DNA from: Candidatus Hermodarchaeota archaeon
Lineage (GTDB): Archaea > Asgardarchaeota > Hermodarchaeia > Hermodarchaeales > Hermodarchaeaceae
DNA: 33,355 bases
Reading direction: 5' to 3'
Assembly: GCA_016840065.1 (NCBI GenBank)
Contig: JAEOTB010000050.1
Coordinates: 1-33,355 of the forward strand
In this document: positions 8,243 through 17,386 of the stretch, in pieces
Layout: each line of letters starts with the position of its first letter
How positions within the stretch are numbered: the stretch's first letter is position 1
Program-made: the position numbers and the translations under genes
Notes under the pieces: generated by a model
Told to the model about the DNA's origin: nothing
Database searches by the model: none
Seen by the model: only the letters and a program-made list of their open reading frames with translations

Positions 8243-9121
8243 ATGAGTTATGTGAAAGGCAAAAAGAACATCTTCTTCCTACTCGCCTGGTTCATCCTGG
8301 TCCAGGTGGGCGTAATATACATCCTACTAGTAGGAGGGGTATCATTCGGTACCATAATACTCGATGTATCCCTACTATCATACTTCCTATCCTATTACTA
8401 CATCTGGCCAATTCTTGGGACACTCTTCTGTATCCTAGTATTTCCAAGAATATTCAGTCCCCTCTTCATTAGAATAAAGCCGGTTTTCAGCCGCGGATTC
8501 AGGAACGCCTATCTAGACATAGCTTCCACACCCTTCAACCTCGGAAAATTCATTCTACGAGGATTCTCTATCTTTCTATTCTGTTTAGGCGTTGGTTCAT
8601 CCTTGATAACACTCTGGTTGTACAATAGCACTTGGCTAATTATAGTATTGGGGTTCTTACCCTTCTATTCGGATGCAGGGGGAATCATTAGCAGCATAGG
8701 GTTCTTCGAGCTCTACTTCCTCATCCTTCCAATAATCGTAGGAATCCTAGCTGTTGGCTGGGCTTTTGAAGACGCAGGCGTCATCCATTACAAGCTCCAG
8801 AAACAGGTTACACAAGAGTTCTTCGAGATACAGCCAATCCACCTCAAGTACCGCGACCTTATCCTAGGCTATGCCTCTCTATCTTCGGTATTCTACTTCG
8901 CTAGAAGTATCTATTACTACTGGATTACAGCACCCTGGGCACTCTATGAACCTTTCCTTATCTTCGTCTTCGGGTTCATGATCACCCTGCTAATGATTCC
9001 AGCCTACATAGTTTACGGGCTCGTGGGTACAAGGTATCTCAGAAAGAAGCTAGACGAAGTACAGCCAATCGCTGAAGGGCATCTAAAGAGAGGTAAGGTA
9101 CGGGCAGCCGCAGCGGATTAA
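8243..9121 (+). CDS. Polytopic membrane protein of unknown function
   Basis: A 292-residue, very hydrophobic protein with about seven predicted membrane helices: near 10-30, 45-65, 105-125, 130-145, 150-172, 208-228 and 237-262. A basic cytoplasmic N-terminus (SYVKGKK) and a charged C-terminal tail (RYLRKKLDEVQ...KRGKVR) are visible. Between helices lie aromatic-rich loops. No transporter signature, ATP-binding motif or catalytic cluster is visible, and I do not recognise a family. GGAGAG ends a few bases before the ATG and supports the start. It follows the GNAT gene by 62 bases on the same strand and could be co-transcribed. Confidence 0.8.
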   Translation: MSYVKGKKNIFFLLAWFILVQVGVIYILLVGGVSFGTIILDVSLLSYFLSYYYIWPILGTLFCILVFPRIFSPLFIRIKPVFSRGFRNAYLDIASTPFNLGKFILRGFSIFLFCLGVGSSLITLWLYNSTWLIIVLGFLPFYSDAGGIISSIGFFELYFLILPIIVGILAVGWAFEDAGVIHYKLQKQVTQEFFEIQPIHLKYRDLILGYASLSSVFYFARSIYYYWITAPWALYEPFLIFVFGFMITLLMIPAYIVYGLVGTRYLRKKLDEVQPIAEGHLKRGKVRAAAAD

Positions 9122-9250
9122 CCAAGGGTAAGAGTTACTTCTCGACAAAGTATAGGATAACAAGTCTACTGGGCACGCACAAAGGGAGTACCGAAGCTAT
9201 GCGGTTCAGTTTATAATGAAGAGACCACATACCTAAGTTGTTCTGTTGGG

Positions 9251-11917
9251 TTATCGTGTGCTTTGTATGAACGGCTTCTCTCTCTTCCTTTCAAGCTCCC
9301 ACTTTCTCCGCTCCGAACGAAGCCTGAAAAGGTCAATCTCCTTGTAGATCAGCTTCTCCTCCTTAGGTGGAATTGTACGCTCAACCTTGTCCTTTTCCGG
9401 AGAGAAGATGAAGGAGTCACCAAACTCAGCAACATTAGCGAAGAAGCAATAAGCATAGATCGTTCTCCGGGCATCAAAGTGGGCTGCCCTGAAGGCTGCT
9501 GTTACAGGAGTGAAGGCTGGATTGAAGACAAGGTCCACAGCGGGGTCCGAGTTCTTTAGCTCCACCCGCAGATCCATGTCAAGGAAATCCCGACAAATGG
9601 TGATTGCAATCCTTCCAAATTCAGTGTCCCCAATCAAGACCTTTTGTGGTGAAGCCGTAACATCTATGCCCTCAGTTATTCTTTCTCCCCCGTAGCTAAT
9701 GATGGCGGGGATGTGCTTTTCCTGCTCCCAAAGGATACCTTCTGGAGAAATCACAAGACTAAGGTTCCGCTTTGATTTCGGGTCATGGTATGACCCTGGA
9801 ATGATAAGCATCTTGTAATGTTTAGCGTAAGCCAGTAAATCCTCGTGCAACTGCTTATAGCCTAGGTCAATTGTCATTTCCGGAAAGAGCAAGATACTGA
9901 TTTGTTCTGAATAGGCTCGTGTTACCATCTCCCTGACCTTAGCTCTTACACTTTCCACTTTATCTTCTTTAATGCGAAAGAGGTCTTGGGTCTGGGGTTC
10001 ATAGTACTCGTGAAGAATATCGCCATCCTTTGAAACTCCTATCTGGGCGATGCCAACTCGGAAACGACTTCTCTCCCCACTAGAAGACCCTTTAAGCAGG
10101 TCCAAGTGAACCAGCTTGTACTTACCTTTCGGTGTTACCTCCTCTGTGGCTAGGCTTGAAACAGTTTTCTGAACCATCAACTCAAGGTAGGCATCCAATC
10201 CGATAAGGTCCACCATGTCCTGTCTGGAGGGTTTCTGCTCAATGATTCTTTCCCACTTTTGCATCTGAGAGAGCAACGCGTCTCGCTCATGTACTACTGC
10301 CTGAGCCAGCATCTGTAACCCCTTGCCCTCAGCGATGGTGTAGGCTTGCTCAAGTAGTTTCTTTGCCCGACCCATATCCAGCTCTATCAAGGCAAGCTTG
10401 GACTGAAGTAGATAGGTTTCAGCGAGAAGCGAATGAGATGATTGTTGCTCAGCAATCTTCAAGAGCCGGGTTGTCAGGCTCTTGATTTCGCTAAACAATT
10501 CCTCCTCTCCTGTCAGCTTCAGTTCAGACACTAGTAGATCACACAGGTGAATCATTGCAGTTACCTTAAGAGAGTGGTCAACAACCTCTTCCTCGACAAC
10601 TTGCTCAAGAACTTCCACTGCTTTCATCTTATGACGAGTACGTGTACTCGCCTTGAGAGATAGCGCTTGGGCAATACGATACCTATGTTTACTGGCAAGA
10701 CCCTCTGTTCTTTCACTGATTTCTTTCAGCCTTTTGAGGTGCTGTTCTGCCAGAGAACTTTCGCCAGAGTCTAGGGCTATCCATAGCAGCTCATAAACAA
10801 CAATGGCTGTGTATTGTTCATTCCCAATGTCTTCAAAAATCGCCAAGCTCTGCTGGAAATAGTCTAACGCTTCTGTCTTGGAACCTTTCTTTCTGTGAAT
10901 TCTCCCGATGTTCATTAACGTAAGAGCGGTTTTATGCCTTGTACCTAACTCTCTGTATGATGTAAGGCTCCTTTGAAAGAAGTCCAGTGCTTGGTCTAGC
11001 TCTCCTTTCAATGAGTATGCGCTGCCCATGTTGTGTAGCGCCAGTGCAAGATCCCTTTTAGATTTCTGTTCTTTGCTGATTTCCAAACTTCGCTGATAAT
11101 ACTCTAGTGCCTTATCCAGATCCCCTCTCATCTGGTGGATAACACCAATGTTTGTAAGTGAACTGGAGATGTCATGCCATATTTCCAATTCCTCTCTGAT
11201 AGCTAGACTCCGCTGATGGCACTCTAGCGCTTGGTCAAAGTCACCTATCAAGGAAAAGCAATTCCCCATGTTGTTCAGTGTTGTGGCAATGAATCTCCTG
11301 TTACCTTGCTGCTCTCTTATGGCTAGACTCCGCTGGTAATACTCTATGGCCTGATTGTAATCACCTTTCGACCAAAAAACTAGACCCAGATTGTTAAGGG
11401 CCCCTGCAACACCATACTGGTCACCTAAAGTCTCAGAGATTGCTAGGCTCTCCTGATGGTATTCAAGTGCCTGGTCAAGTTCGCCTTTGTACCAGAAAAT
11501 AACTCCTCTATGATGTGATATCTCCCCTGTTCTACGTTTTACTTCTTCTTCTAAAACCTGCTCTTTCGCAATCCCCTTGAGGAGCCCCTCACCTTCCGCT
11601 AACAATTCCAGCCCTTCACCGAGTTTTCCAGACCGCCAGGAAATTTCAGCTTTCACAATCAGGGCATCTACGACTATCAACGGGTTAGCTTCTTCTCGTG
11701 CACCCCTCAAGGTTGCTTCAACCAGCTTCAAAGCCCTCTCTGATTCTCCAAGTTTTAGCCAGAGCTGAGACTCAAGCAGCGAACACGCAAACCGATTATC
11801 CGCAGCTAATCCTTCCTGATTTACAAGCTCCTCCACTAGCTTGAGGGCGTCCTTGTAATCACCCTTTTCCAACAATATCTTCACACGAGAGAGTACTTCA
11901 CGGGCTGTTTCTGGCAA
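9251..11917 (-). CDS. TPR-nitrilase fusion protein
   Basis: An 888-residue protein. Residues 1-560 are tetratricopeptide repeats. A conserved central block (about 130-380) of 40-residue units of the type LNNLG--F-KGDYDQALEYYQRSLAI is flanked by more degenerate repeats. Residues about 620-870 are a carbon-nitrogen hydrolase (nitrilase-superfamily) domain starting FRVGIAQIG. All three catalytic residues are visible: E680 in LFPEM, K734 in QEKHIP and C775 in TICRDF. The enzyme should cleave or form an amide or nitrile C-N bond, and the TPR array is expected to bind a partner protein. No signal peptide, so cytosolic. The start is TTG at 11917 with GGAAGG upstream. It stands alone, convergent with the gene at 8243. 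Confidence 0.9.
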   Translation of the reverse strand: MPETAREVLSRVKILLEKGDYKDALKLVEELVNQEGLAADNRFACSLLESQLWLKLGESERALKLVEATLRGAREEANPLIVVDALIVKAEISWRSGKLGEGLELLAEGEGLLKGIAKEQVLEEEVKRRTGEISHHRGVIFWYKGELDQALEYHQESLAISETLGDQYGVAGALNNLGLVFWSKGDYNQAIEYYQRSLAIREQQGNRRFIATTLNNMGNCFSLIGDFDQALECHQRSLAIREELEIWHDISSSLTNIGVIHQMRGDLDKALEYYQRSLEISKEQKSKRDLALALHNMGSAYSLKGELDQALDFFQRSLTSYRELGTRHKTALTLMNIGRIHRKKGSKTEALDYFQQSLAIFEDIGNEQYTAIVVYELLWIALDSGESSLAEQHLKRLKEISERTEGLASKHRYRIAQALSLKASTRTRHKMKAVEVLEQVVEEEVVDHSLKVTAMIHLCDLLVSELKLTGEEELFSEIKSLTTRLLKIAEQQSSHSLLAETYLLQSKLALIELDMGRAKKLLEQAYTIAEGKGLQMLAQAVVHERDALLSQMQKWERIIEQKPSRQDMVDLIGLDAYLELMVQKTVSSLATEEVTPKGKYKLVHLDLLKGSSSGERSRFRVGIAQIGVSKDGDILHEYYEPQTQDLFRIKEDKVESVRAKVREMVTRAYSEQISILLFPEMTIDLGYKQLHEDLLAYAKHYKMLIIPGSYHDPKSKRNLSLVISPEGILWEQEKHIPAIISYGGERITEGIDVTASPQKVLIGDTEFGRIAITICRDFLDMDLRVELKNSDPAVDLVFNPAFTPVTAAFRAAHFDARRTIYAYCFFANVAEFGDSFIFSPEKDKVERTIPPKEEKLIYKEIDLFRLRSERRKWELERKREKPFIQSTR

Positions 11918-12033
11918 GAGCTACCTTCCTGGAATTCTTCCTGAAAATCACTAACACGACTGAATTTGTACTCTACCCTGATTAATATTTCATTCGGGCA
12001 CTTGTAGAGCGTTTCGACGCGGTTCAAGTAGTA

Positions 12034-12321
12034 CTAATATTGTTTGGCGAGTCCTTGTCGCTGGTCCCAAGCCTTCTCCGCCTGATACATGTTGTACCCA
12101 TGTATCAGCAGGGCTAAGCCCACAATGGTCAATACTCCTCCTGCAATTACCAGCGCCCACAACATCCCCCCCAGGAAGAAGGGGAAGAAGAACATCGGCG
12201 GCATGAGGAAGAGAAACATTAGCCCGACACCTAGTAGTGCCACGCCTTGTGGGGTAATGACTCCACCAGCGACTAAGAAACCAATCCATCGGTTTCTCTT
12301 AGGTTTAGGTTCATATGCCAT
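12034..12321 (-). CDS. Small two-helix membrane protein
   Basis: A 95-residue protein. A basic N-terminus (YEPKPKRNR) is followed by hydrophobic segments at about 13-42 and 48-74, rich in Phe, Gly and Met, including MPPMFFFPFF near the middle. The C-terminus is polar (NMYQAEKAWDQRQ). This suggests a helical hairpin with both ends in the cytosol. An overlapping frame on the same strand (11990-12289) is rejected because it reads as Arg/Pro/Ser-rich noise. GGTGAT upstream of the ATG supports the start. It lies downstream of the ABC transporter operon on the same strand but beyond its terminator, so it is probably separate. Function unknown. Confidence 0.75.
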   Translation of the reverse strand: MAYEPKPKRNRWIGFLVAGGVITPQGVALLGVGLMFLFLMPPMFFFPFFLGGMLWALVIAGGVLTIVGLALLIHGYNMYQAEKAWDQRQGLAKQY

Positions 12322-12396
12322 TCCAAATCACCACAATACCCATCTATTGTTGCGACCATATTAATCTAGTTACTCGCTGAGCATCTTCTAAAATCT

Positions 12397-12437
12397 AAAA
12401 AAAGGGTGGGTGCGTGGAGCAGCGAAACTACTCCACG
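12397..12437 (-). terminator. Hairpin plus T-run terminator of the PadR-ABC operon
   Basis: Read on the minus strand, CGTGGAG (12437-12431) pairs perfectly with CTCCACG (12419-12413) around an 11-base loop. A seven-T run follows at 12403-12397. It lies 14 bases past the permease stop codon. Confidence 0.75.
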
Positions 12438-12450
12438 TTGGAACGTCAGG

Positions 12451-13287
12451 CTAGACTTGGGCTCTTGAGAACAGAAGGGTTCCTATGGCTATCATGATAC
12501 TCGTGAAGAGAATCAGTACAAGGATGGGTACAAGCCAAGGAACCATTACCAGTATCGGCCCAATCACTGGGATACCACTAAAGATGGCGATCAGACTTGG
12601 TGAAACTGAGCTTCCAAGGCAGAATCTCATCGCCTCAACGCCATAAAACATCGGATCGCAGAGCATCGCAACCTGGAGCCATGATGGTGCTACATCGAAG
12701 GGGAAGAAGACTCCTGAGAGCATAAACAAGGGCCAGATCACAAAGGTTACTAGAAGCTGGAAGGCGTGGAAGTCATTCAGGCTAGAGCCTATAGCAACAC
12801 CGAGGCCCACAAAACCTGCAGTTACGAGGATCATCACACCTACGGAAAGCAGTACACCCAAGGCAAAGTAAGGAATTGGTACGGATGAGAAGGCACCCAT
12901 TATCGTTGAGATAACTAAAATGATTACTCCCTGAATTGAGGCAGTAAGGGCACCACCAAGTATTTTTCCAATGATGATACTTGTCCGGCTAACTGGGGCT
13001 ACAAGCATTTCCTTCATGAAGCCAAACTGCCTGTCAAAGATAACAGAAACTCCAGAAAACACACTTCCAAACAGAAGTGCCATCGCAATAATTCCAGGTG
13101 CGATGTAGCTAAGGTAGCCGCCTTCAACTGTACCACCAATCATGCTACCGATTCCCATACCGAATATTAACAGGAAGAAGAAGCTTTGGGCGACAGACGA
13201 AATTATCCTCGCCTTGGCACGCCAGTACCGCTTAATCTCCCTCAATAGCACAACATAGATTGCTTGTCCTGATATTGGTTGAACCAT
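12451..13287 (-). CDS. ABC-2 type transporter permease (DrrB-like)
   Basis: A 278-residue membrane protein with six predicted helices. It begins with the cytosolic LLREIKRYWRAKARIISSVAQ segment usual for ABC-2 permeases. The middle holds the family signature region: a helix, then FDRQFGFMKEMLVAPVSRTSIIIGKILGG (about 84-112), which contacts the ATPase. Later helices include the LLVTFVIWPLFMLSGVFFPF stretch. Together with the ATPase encoded just upstream it should form a homodimeric-permease exporter for drugs, lipids or polysaccharide precursors; the substrate is not evident. It starts 33 bases after the ATPase stop codon and is the last gene of the operon, before a hairpin terminator. Confidence 0.93.
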   Translation of the reverse strand: MVQPISGQAIYVVLLREIKRYWRAKARIISSVAQSFFFLLIFGMGIGSMIGGTVEGGYLSYIAPGIIAMALLFGSVFSGVSVIFDRQFGFMKEMLVAPVSRTSIIIGKILGGALTASIQGVIILVISTIMGAFSSVPIPYFALGVLLSVGVMILVTAGFVGLGVAIGSSLNDFHAFQLLVTFVIWPLFMLSGVFFPFDVAPSWLQVAMLCDPMFYGVEAMRFCLGSSVSPSLIAIFSGIPVIGPILVMVPWLVPILVLILFTSIMIAIGTLLFSRAQV

Positions 13288-13320
13288 TTCATATCACCTA
13301 TGATTACTTCATTAGTCTCC

Positions 13321-14559
13321 CTATCTTGGTCCCATTCTCCTGCGACCACGCGCCGAATCTGTTATCCTGCGGCGTCTGATTGTTTGCATAAAGCTGCCCC
13401 GCTCGTCTCGGATACTCCGACCCGTAGTAGCGAGGAATACATCATCCAGAGTTGGTTTGTGCAACTGAACAGATTCAAGTTCCACGCCAGCGCCATCCAC
13501 AATTTTTACGATTTCAGGAATCCTGTGTCCCCCGTCATCTACTAGGAGATTGAGCCGCTTGGCACCTGCCATCATCATCCCAGCAGGGCCACCCTTACCA
13601 GACATAGCTTTCTCCATCATCTCCTTCACATGCTTGGGGACTCTTCTGCCGCCACCTCCGTGACCACCACCCCCGCCCATACCACCCATTCCACCTCCTC
13701 CTCTTCCCATTCGACGCATCATCTCCATCATCCTGCCCATACCGGCACCGTTTCCACCATCTCCTGCGACTGGAATTGCGCTGCTAACCCATTCCTTTCC
13801 TTTGAAGAGTGGGTGAACCTTCATTAGGTGTGCAGGGTCCTTGAAGGCCAGGCTAACGATGTCACCTTCGAGCTGGGACTTGAGATCCTCTGGAGTGCCC
13901 ACGGCAACTAGTTTTCCGAGGTCAATAATCTGGATGCGGTTACAGAGATGGTCTGCCTCCTCAGTATAGTGGGTTGTGAGGATTATGGTTACCTTCTCTT
14001 CTTCGTTCAAGCGCTGAATGTGCTCCCAAATTGCACGTCGAGTCTGGGGGTCAAGACCTAAGGTGGGTTCATCTAGGAAAAGGACCTTTGGGTAATGAAG
14101 TAGCCCTCGGGCGATTTCTAGACGGCGTTTCATCCCACCAGAATAGGTTTTCACGAAGTCGTCTGCACGATCAGTGAGCTGGACAACTTCTAACATCTCC
14201 TTGATGCGTTCGGCACGCACCTTCCGTTTAAGACCATAGAGCCTTCCGTGGAAGTCTAGGTTTTCACGGCCGGTCAATTCGATGTCGAGTGTTGGGTCTT
14301 GGAAGACAAAACCAATGCTCCGACGGACAGCATCCGGGTTCTCCAAGATGTCGTGCCCATTCACAATAGCTGAGCCGCTCGTGGGTTTCAAGAGCGTTGA
14401 GAGCATATTGAGAGTCGTTGTCTTTCCAGCACCATTCGGTCCGAGGAAGCCAAGTAGCTCGCCCTCCTCGACCTCGAAGCTGATGCCATCCACTGCTCGG
14501 ATGTCACCGTTAAAGACCTTAGTCAGCTCATTAACTTTGATAATTGACATTTTACTCAT
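13321..14559 (-). CDS. ABC transporter ATPase (DrrA-like) with Gly/Met-rich insertion
   Basis: A 412-residue ATPase. Visible motifs are Walker A GPNGAGKTT (40-48), Q-loop Q87, signature YSGGMKRRLEIA (139-150), Walker B VLFLDEPTLGLD (159-170) and H-loop H197. These place it in the DrrA/CcmA group that pairs with ABC-2 permeases. The C-terminal regulatory domain is interrupted at about 266-333 by a low-complexity stretch dominated by Gly and Met, with a lone His in a run of glycines, before LNLLVDDGG and HKPTLDDVFL. Family members normally end near 310-330 residues, so this insertion and a basic tail (IRRRRITDSARGRRRM) account for the extra length. It is second in the operon, 10 bases after the PadR gene. 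Confidence 0.94.
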   Translation of the reverse strand: MSKMSIIKVNELTKVFNGDIRAVDGISFEVEEGELLGFLGPNGAGKTTTLNMLSTLLKPTSGSAIVNGHDILENPDAVRRSIGFVFQDPTLDIELTGRENLDFHGRLYGLKRKVRAERIKEMLEVVQLTDRADDFVKTYSGGMKRRLEIARGLLHYPKVLFLDEPTLGLDPQTRRAIWEHIQRLNEEEKVTIILTTHYTEEADHLCNRIQIIDLGKLVAVGTPEDLKSQLEGDIVSLAFKDPAHLMKVHPLFKGKEWVSSAIPVAGDGGNGAGMGRMMEMMRRMGRGGGGMGGMGGGGGHGGGGRRVPKHVKEMMEKAMSGKGGPAGMMMAGAKRLNLLVDDGGHRIPEIVKIVDGAGVELESVQLHKPTLDDVFLATTGRSIRDERGSFMQTIRRRRITDSARGRRRMGPR

Positions 14560-14569
14560 TTATCCTGTT

Positions 14570-15187
14570 TCACTTAGATTCAGATGAAGTCCGCCCTTCC
14601 AGCTCTTTTAGCTGCTGTTTAATTCGTTTGATTGCAGCCTCTAACCATTCGGTGCGTTCTTCAAGTAATTTCAGTCGGTTGGTCAGCCGCTTTGCGGCTT
14701 CTACTGGGTCCTGAGCTATCTCCTTTGAGAGCAAATGAACCTCTTCGTATAGGTATTTCACTCGCCCATGCATCTTGGGTAGTATGTAATCGACATCCAA
14801 GGTTGAGGGGTGGGGCATATGGGGTGCACCATGTTTTCCGAGGATTCTGCGCATGGCCGACATGAACATTATGTGATGGGATGCCGCCATGTCAAGTTTG
14901 GTCCGCCCCTCCTCGTTTAGCTCATAGATGATGCGCTGGCGCCCCTCCTTCTCGTCTGGATGTCCTGTGATGAGTTTGTGTTTGCTAAGGTGGTGGAGGA
15001 TGGGGTAGATGGTTCCTGGTGAGGGACGCCATCCGCCTAGGTGCTCATCGATGGCTTGCTGTAGGTCGTATCCGGAGCGGGGTTTCTCCGCGAGGAGTGC
15101 GAGTATGATCCAGCGGAGGTAGCCCTTGCCGAATCCCTTGAATTTGGTGTCTGTGGTTTTTTCGGGGGAGGGTTGTTCCTCTGTCAT
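14570..15187 (-). CDS. PadR family transcriptional regulator
   Basis: A 205-residue DNA-binding protein. Residues about 18-100 form the PadR winged helix: LRWIILALLAEKPRSGYDLQQAI, then WRPSPGTIYPILHHLSKHKLI, then a wing with GRQRIIYELNEEG. A histidine/methionine-rich linker (about 102-125) and a long charged C-terminal helix (about 140-198) suited to dimerisation follow. PadR proteins usually repress a neighbouring transporter operon and are released by a ligand. Here it is the first gene of an operon with the ABC ATPase and permease. Two copies of a palindrome overlap its promoter, which suggests autoregulation. ATG at 15187, with GGAG 10 bases upstream. Confidence 0.94.
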   Translation of the reverse strand: MTEEQPSPEKTTDTKFKGFGKGYLRWIILALLAEKPRSGYDLQQAIDEHLGGWRPSPGTIYPILHHLSKHKLITGHPDEKEGRQRIIYELNEEGRTKLDMAASHHIMFMSAMRRILGKHGAPHMPHPSTLDVDYILPKMHGRVKYLYEEVHLLSKEIAQDPVEAAKRLTNRLKLLEERTEWLEAAIKRIKQQLKELEGRTSSESK

Positions 15188-15205
15188 GTGGTTGGTTCTC
15201 CGGTA

Positions 15206-15262
15206 ATAGCTCGGAAACCGACATATTCCGATAGCTCGGAAACCGATACATTCCTATAAAAG
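15206..15262 (-). promoter_or_regulatory. PadR operon promoter with two palindromic operators
   Basis: A TATA-like CTTTTATAGG lies on the minus strand at 15262-15253. Downstream are two copies of a 16-base direct repeat (15231-15246 and 15206-15221), exactly 25 bases apart. Each contains the palindrome TCGG-AAA-CCGA. One copy falls between the TATA box and the expected start of transcription, the other just after it, which is a repressor-site layout. Confidence 0.65.
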
Positions 15263-15284
15263 AATTATGGTCAAACTACCGAAG

Positions 15285-16070
15285 CTAGCCACCAAACACT
15301 AACCCAAGAACTGCCCGAAGAATACCGGTGTGAACCTGGCTCTTAAGCTCCAGACTATCCTCAAGGGCATCCCATAGGAGTAGTCCCTGAAGGGGCAAAT
15401 CATCAACCCTGATAATCCCCACAGCCTTCTTGGAGAAATGATTAGCCAACGCATACAACACAGACAACTCCATATCCACAGACAAGACACCCCTATTCAA
15501 CAAGTCCACCAAGAAAGGCTTGTTTTCACACAACAAGAAAGGAACAGTAGCATGAAGACCATCATGGAGGCTAATACCCAAACCCTTGACCTCCTCTTCC
15601 ACAAGCTTCCAGATCCTTCTTCTCAAGCCTGGGTCTGCCTTAGCTGGAGCTTCTAAAGGCAACATAATCTCCAGCACCTTATCCAGACGGAGACAATTGG
15701 AGGGGATGTTGATATCAGCGGTTTTCACATCTCGACTGATCCCACCTCCCGTCCCCAGGAAAATCACTTCCTCCACGTTTCGGCTGTTGCACAGAACATA
15801 CCCGATATCAGCAAACATTGACGCTCCGATGGCTCCTCGACAAAAGAGCACACGTTTGCCATCAACATTCACCATGTAGCCTGTCTTGGTCTCCTCATAG
15901 GATGCCCCATGCGCCTTGAGAACATCAAAGAAGTCCTTGAAGTACCGCTCAATCTTGAAGGGGCTAATAACAACATGTTCTGGGATCTGGGGCTGCGTCA
16001 AGCCAAATATAGATTGAGTGGCCCATTTCAACGCGTCTTTGCCAAGTTCACCATAGACCATCCTATTCAC
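15285..16070 (-). CDS. Nucleoside phosphorylase family protein (PNP/UDP type)
   Basis: A 261-residue protein with the landmarks of the PNP_UDP_1 fold: a strand and glycine loop GAIGASMFADIGYVL (about 79-93), the phosphate/ribose-site stretch VIFLGTGGGIS (about 102-112), the ribose-binding VDMEL (198-202, with M200-E201), and a C-terminal IRVDDLP in place of the base-binding S-D segment. Such enzymes split nucleosides by phosphorolysis in purine or pyrimidine salvage. Which base is used cannot be told from sequence; methylthioadenosine phosphorylase or a nucleosidase are alternatives. The start is GTG at 16070, with an in-frame ATG three codons later as a possible alternative. It is divergent from TyrRS. 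Confidence 0.85.
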   Translation of the reverse strand: MNRMVYGELGKDALKWATQSIFGLTQPQIPEHVVISPFKIERYFKDFFDVLKAHGASYEETKTGYMVNVDGKRVLFCRGAIGASMFADIGYVLCNSRNVEEVIFLGTGGGISRDVKTADINIPSNCLRLDKVLEIMLPLEAPAKADPGLRRRIWKLVEEEVKGLGISLHDGLHATVPFLLCENKPFLVDLLNRGVLSVDMELSVLYALANHFSKKAVGIIRVDDLPLQGLLLWDALEDSLELKSQVHTGILRAVLGLVFGG

Positions 16071-16137
16071 CGCTGGGCTATCCCAGACTAGCTGTCTTAA
16101 ACTTTACTCGCAGGCACTCTAGCTCCCATAGAGAGGC

Positions 16138-16183
16138 TTTAAAAGAAGGCGATATAAACGAAGGCAAACTACATTCCAAGGAG
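16138..16183 (+). promoter_or_regulatory. Candidate TyrRS promoter and ribosome-binding site
   Basis: A TATA-like TTTAAAAG lies at 16138-16145, and AAGGAG at 16178-16183 ends 10 bases before the ATG at 16194. Position and composition fit an archaeal promoter; the start of transcription is inferred. Confidence 0.5.
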
Positions 16184-16193
16184 AATACTGAAG

Positions 16194-17333
16194 ATGGATC
16201 CTGAATCGGCTTTCGAGCTAATCAAACGAAAACCCACCCAAGAAATACTCACCGAAGATCGTCTAATGACACATCTCAAGGAAGGCACACCACTCAAGCA
16301 TTACATCGGCTTTGAGATATCAGGATTCGTACACCTTGGAACTGGGTTACTATGCATGCAGAAAGTAGCCGACTTCCAGAAGGCTGGAGTAGAAACCCAA
16401 ATCTTCCTCGCTGACTACCACTCATGGATAAACGGAAAACTCGGAGGAGACCTTGACACCATCCGGGAAGTAGGTGGAGGCTACTTCAAAGAGGCCCTCA
16501 AGATTTCACTGGAATGCGTTGGCGGAAACCCCGATGATACCAGGTTCATCATGGGCTCAGACCTCTACAAGCGGCTGGGACGAGAATACTTGGAAACCAT
16601 GATACGGGTCTCTCTGAAACTCAACCTCGCCAGGGCAAAGAGCAGCATCACCATCATGGGACGAAAGGAGGGAGAATCCGTGAATTTCGGGCAGCTCCTC
16701 TATGCGCCCATGCAGGTAGCAGACATCTACTCGCTGGGAGTTAATCTAGCTCATGGTGGTATGCCTCAGCGAAAGGCTCACGTGATAGCCTTAGAGGTCA
16801 GCAACGCCTTCAAATACAAGCCGCTGGCGGTTCACCACTACATCCTAATGGGTACCCACGTCACCGCTGAACAGCGAGAACGAATCATCAAGGCCAAGAG
16901 TTCAGGTGACAGGGCAGGCTATGAGGACGGGCTCATCGATGTCAAGATGTCCAAGTCCAAGCCCAAGAGCGCCATCTTCATCCACGATACAGAGGAAGAG
17001 ATACGACGCAAGATTAAGAAGGCCTTCTGCCCCGCCAAGGAGTTAGAGCTGAACGCGGTGATGTCCATCCAGCAGTTCATCGTCTGGCCCCGCCTCCTGA
17101 GGCGGAAACAGCCCCTAGAGCTAGTCAACAAGAAAACAGGCAAGACAACCACCTTTGAAACACCAACTGAGCTAGAATTACACTACATGAAGGGCGATGT
17201 CCATCCCCTCGACCTGAAGGAGGCAGTGGCAAACTATCTGGTTGAAATCCTTGCCCCAGCTAGAAAACACTTCCTCGAGGGAAAGGGACGGAGATACTTA
17301 GAGGAACTTGAAGCCCTGCAGGTTACACGATAG
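16194..17333 (+). CDS. tyrS: Tyrosyl-tRNA synthetase, archaeal type
   Basis: A 379-residue class I aminoacyl-tRNA synthetase that charges tRNA-Tyr. The Rossmann core carries the HIGH-equivalent SGFVHLGTG (43-51) and KMSKS (251-255). Between them lie the features of archaeal/eukaryotic Tyr[51 protein letters not shown] and the region around the second half of the active site. The length is a little above a minimal archaeal TyrRS, with a C-terminal anticodon-binding part and no S4 domain, unlike bacterial TyrRS. A TrpRS is less likely because of the MQVADI--LGV---HGGM-QRK block. It is divergent from the phosphorylase gene. Confidence 0.93.
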   Translation: MDPESAFELIKRKPTQEILTEDRLMTHLKEGTPLKHYIGFEISGFVHLGTGLLCMQKVADFQKAGVETQIFLADYHSWINGKLGGDLDTIREVGGGYFKEALKISLECVGGNPDDTRFIMGSDLYKRLGREYLETMIRVSLKLNLARAKSSITIMGRKEGESVNFGQLLYAPMQVADIYSLGVNLAHGGMPQRKAHVIALEVSNAFKYKPLAVHHYILMGTHVTAEQRERIIKAKSSGDRAGYEDGLIDVKMSKSKPKSAIFIHDTEEEIRRKIKKAFCPAKELELNAVMSIQQFIVWPRLLRRKQPLELVNKKTGKTTTFETPTELELHYMKGDVHPLDLKEAVANYLVEILAPARKHFLEGKGRRYLEELEALQVTR

Positions 17334-17386
17334 CACTAAATACAAGATAGTCAATTTTCCACACATTAGTGTAAGGGAGTGTTTTT

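Noticed and set aside
11990-12289. Alternative minus frame over the small membrane protein
   Set aside because: Arg/Pro/Cys-rich sequence without structure, while the frame at 12034-12321 has two good membrane helices and a ribosome-binding site.
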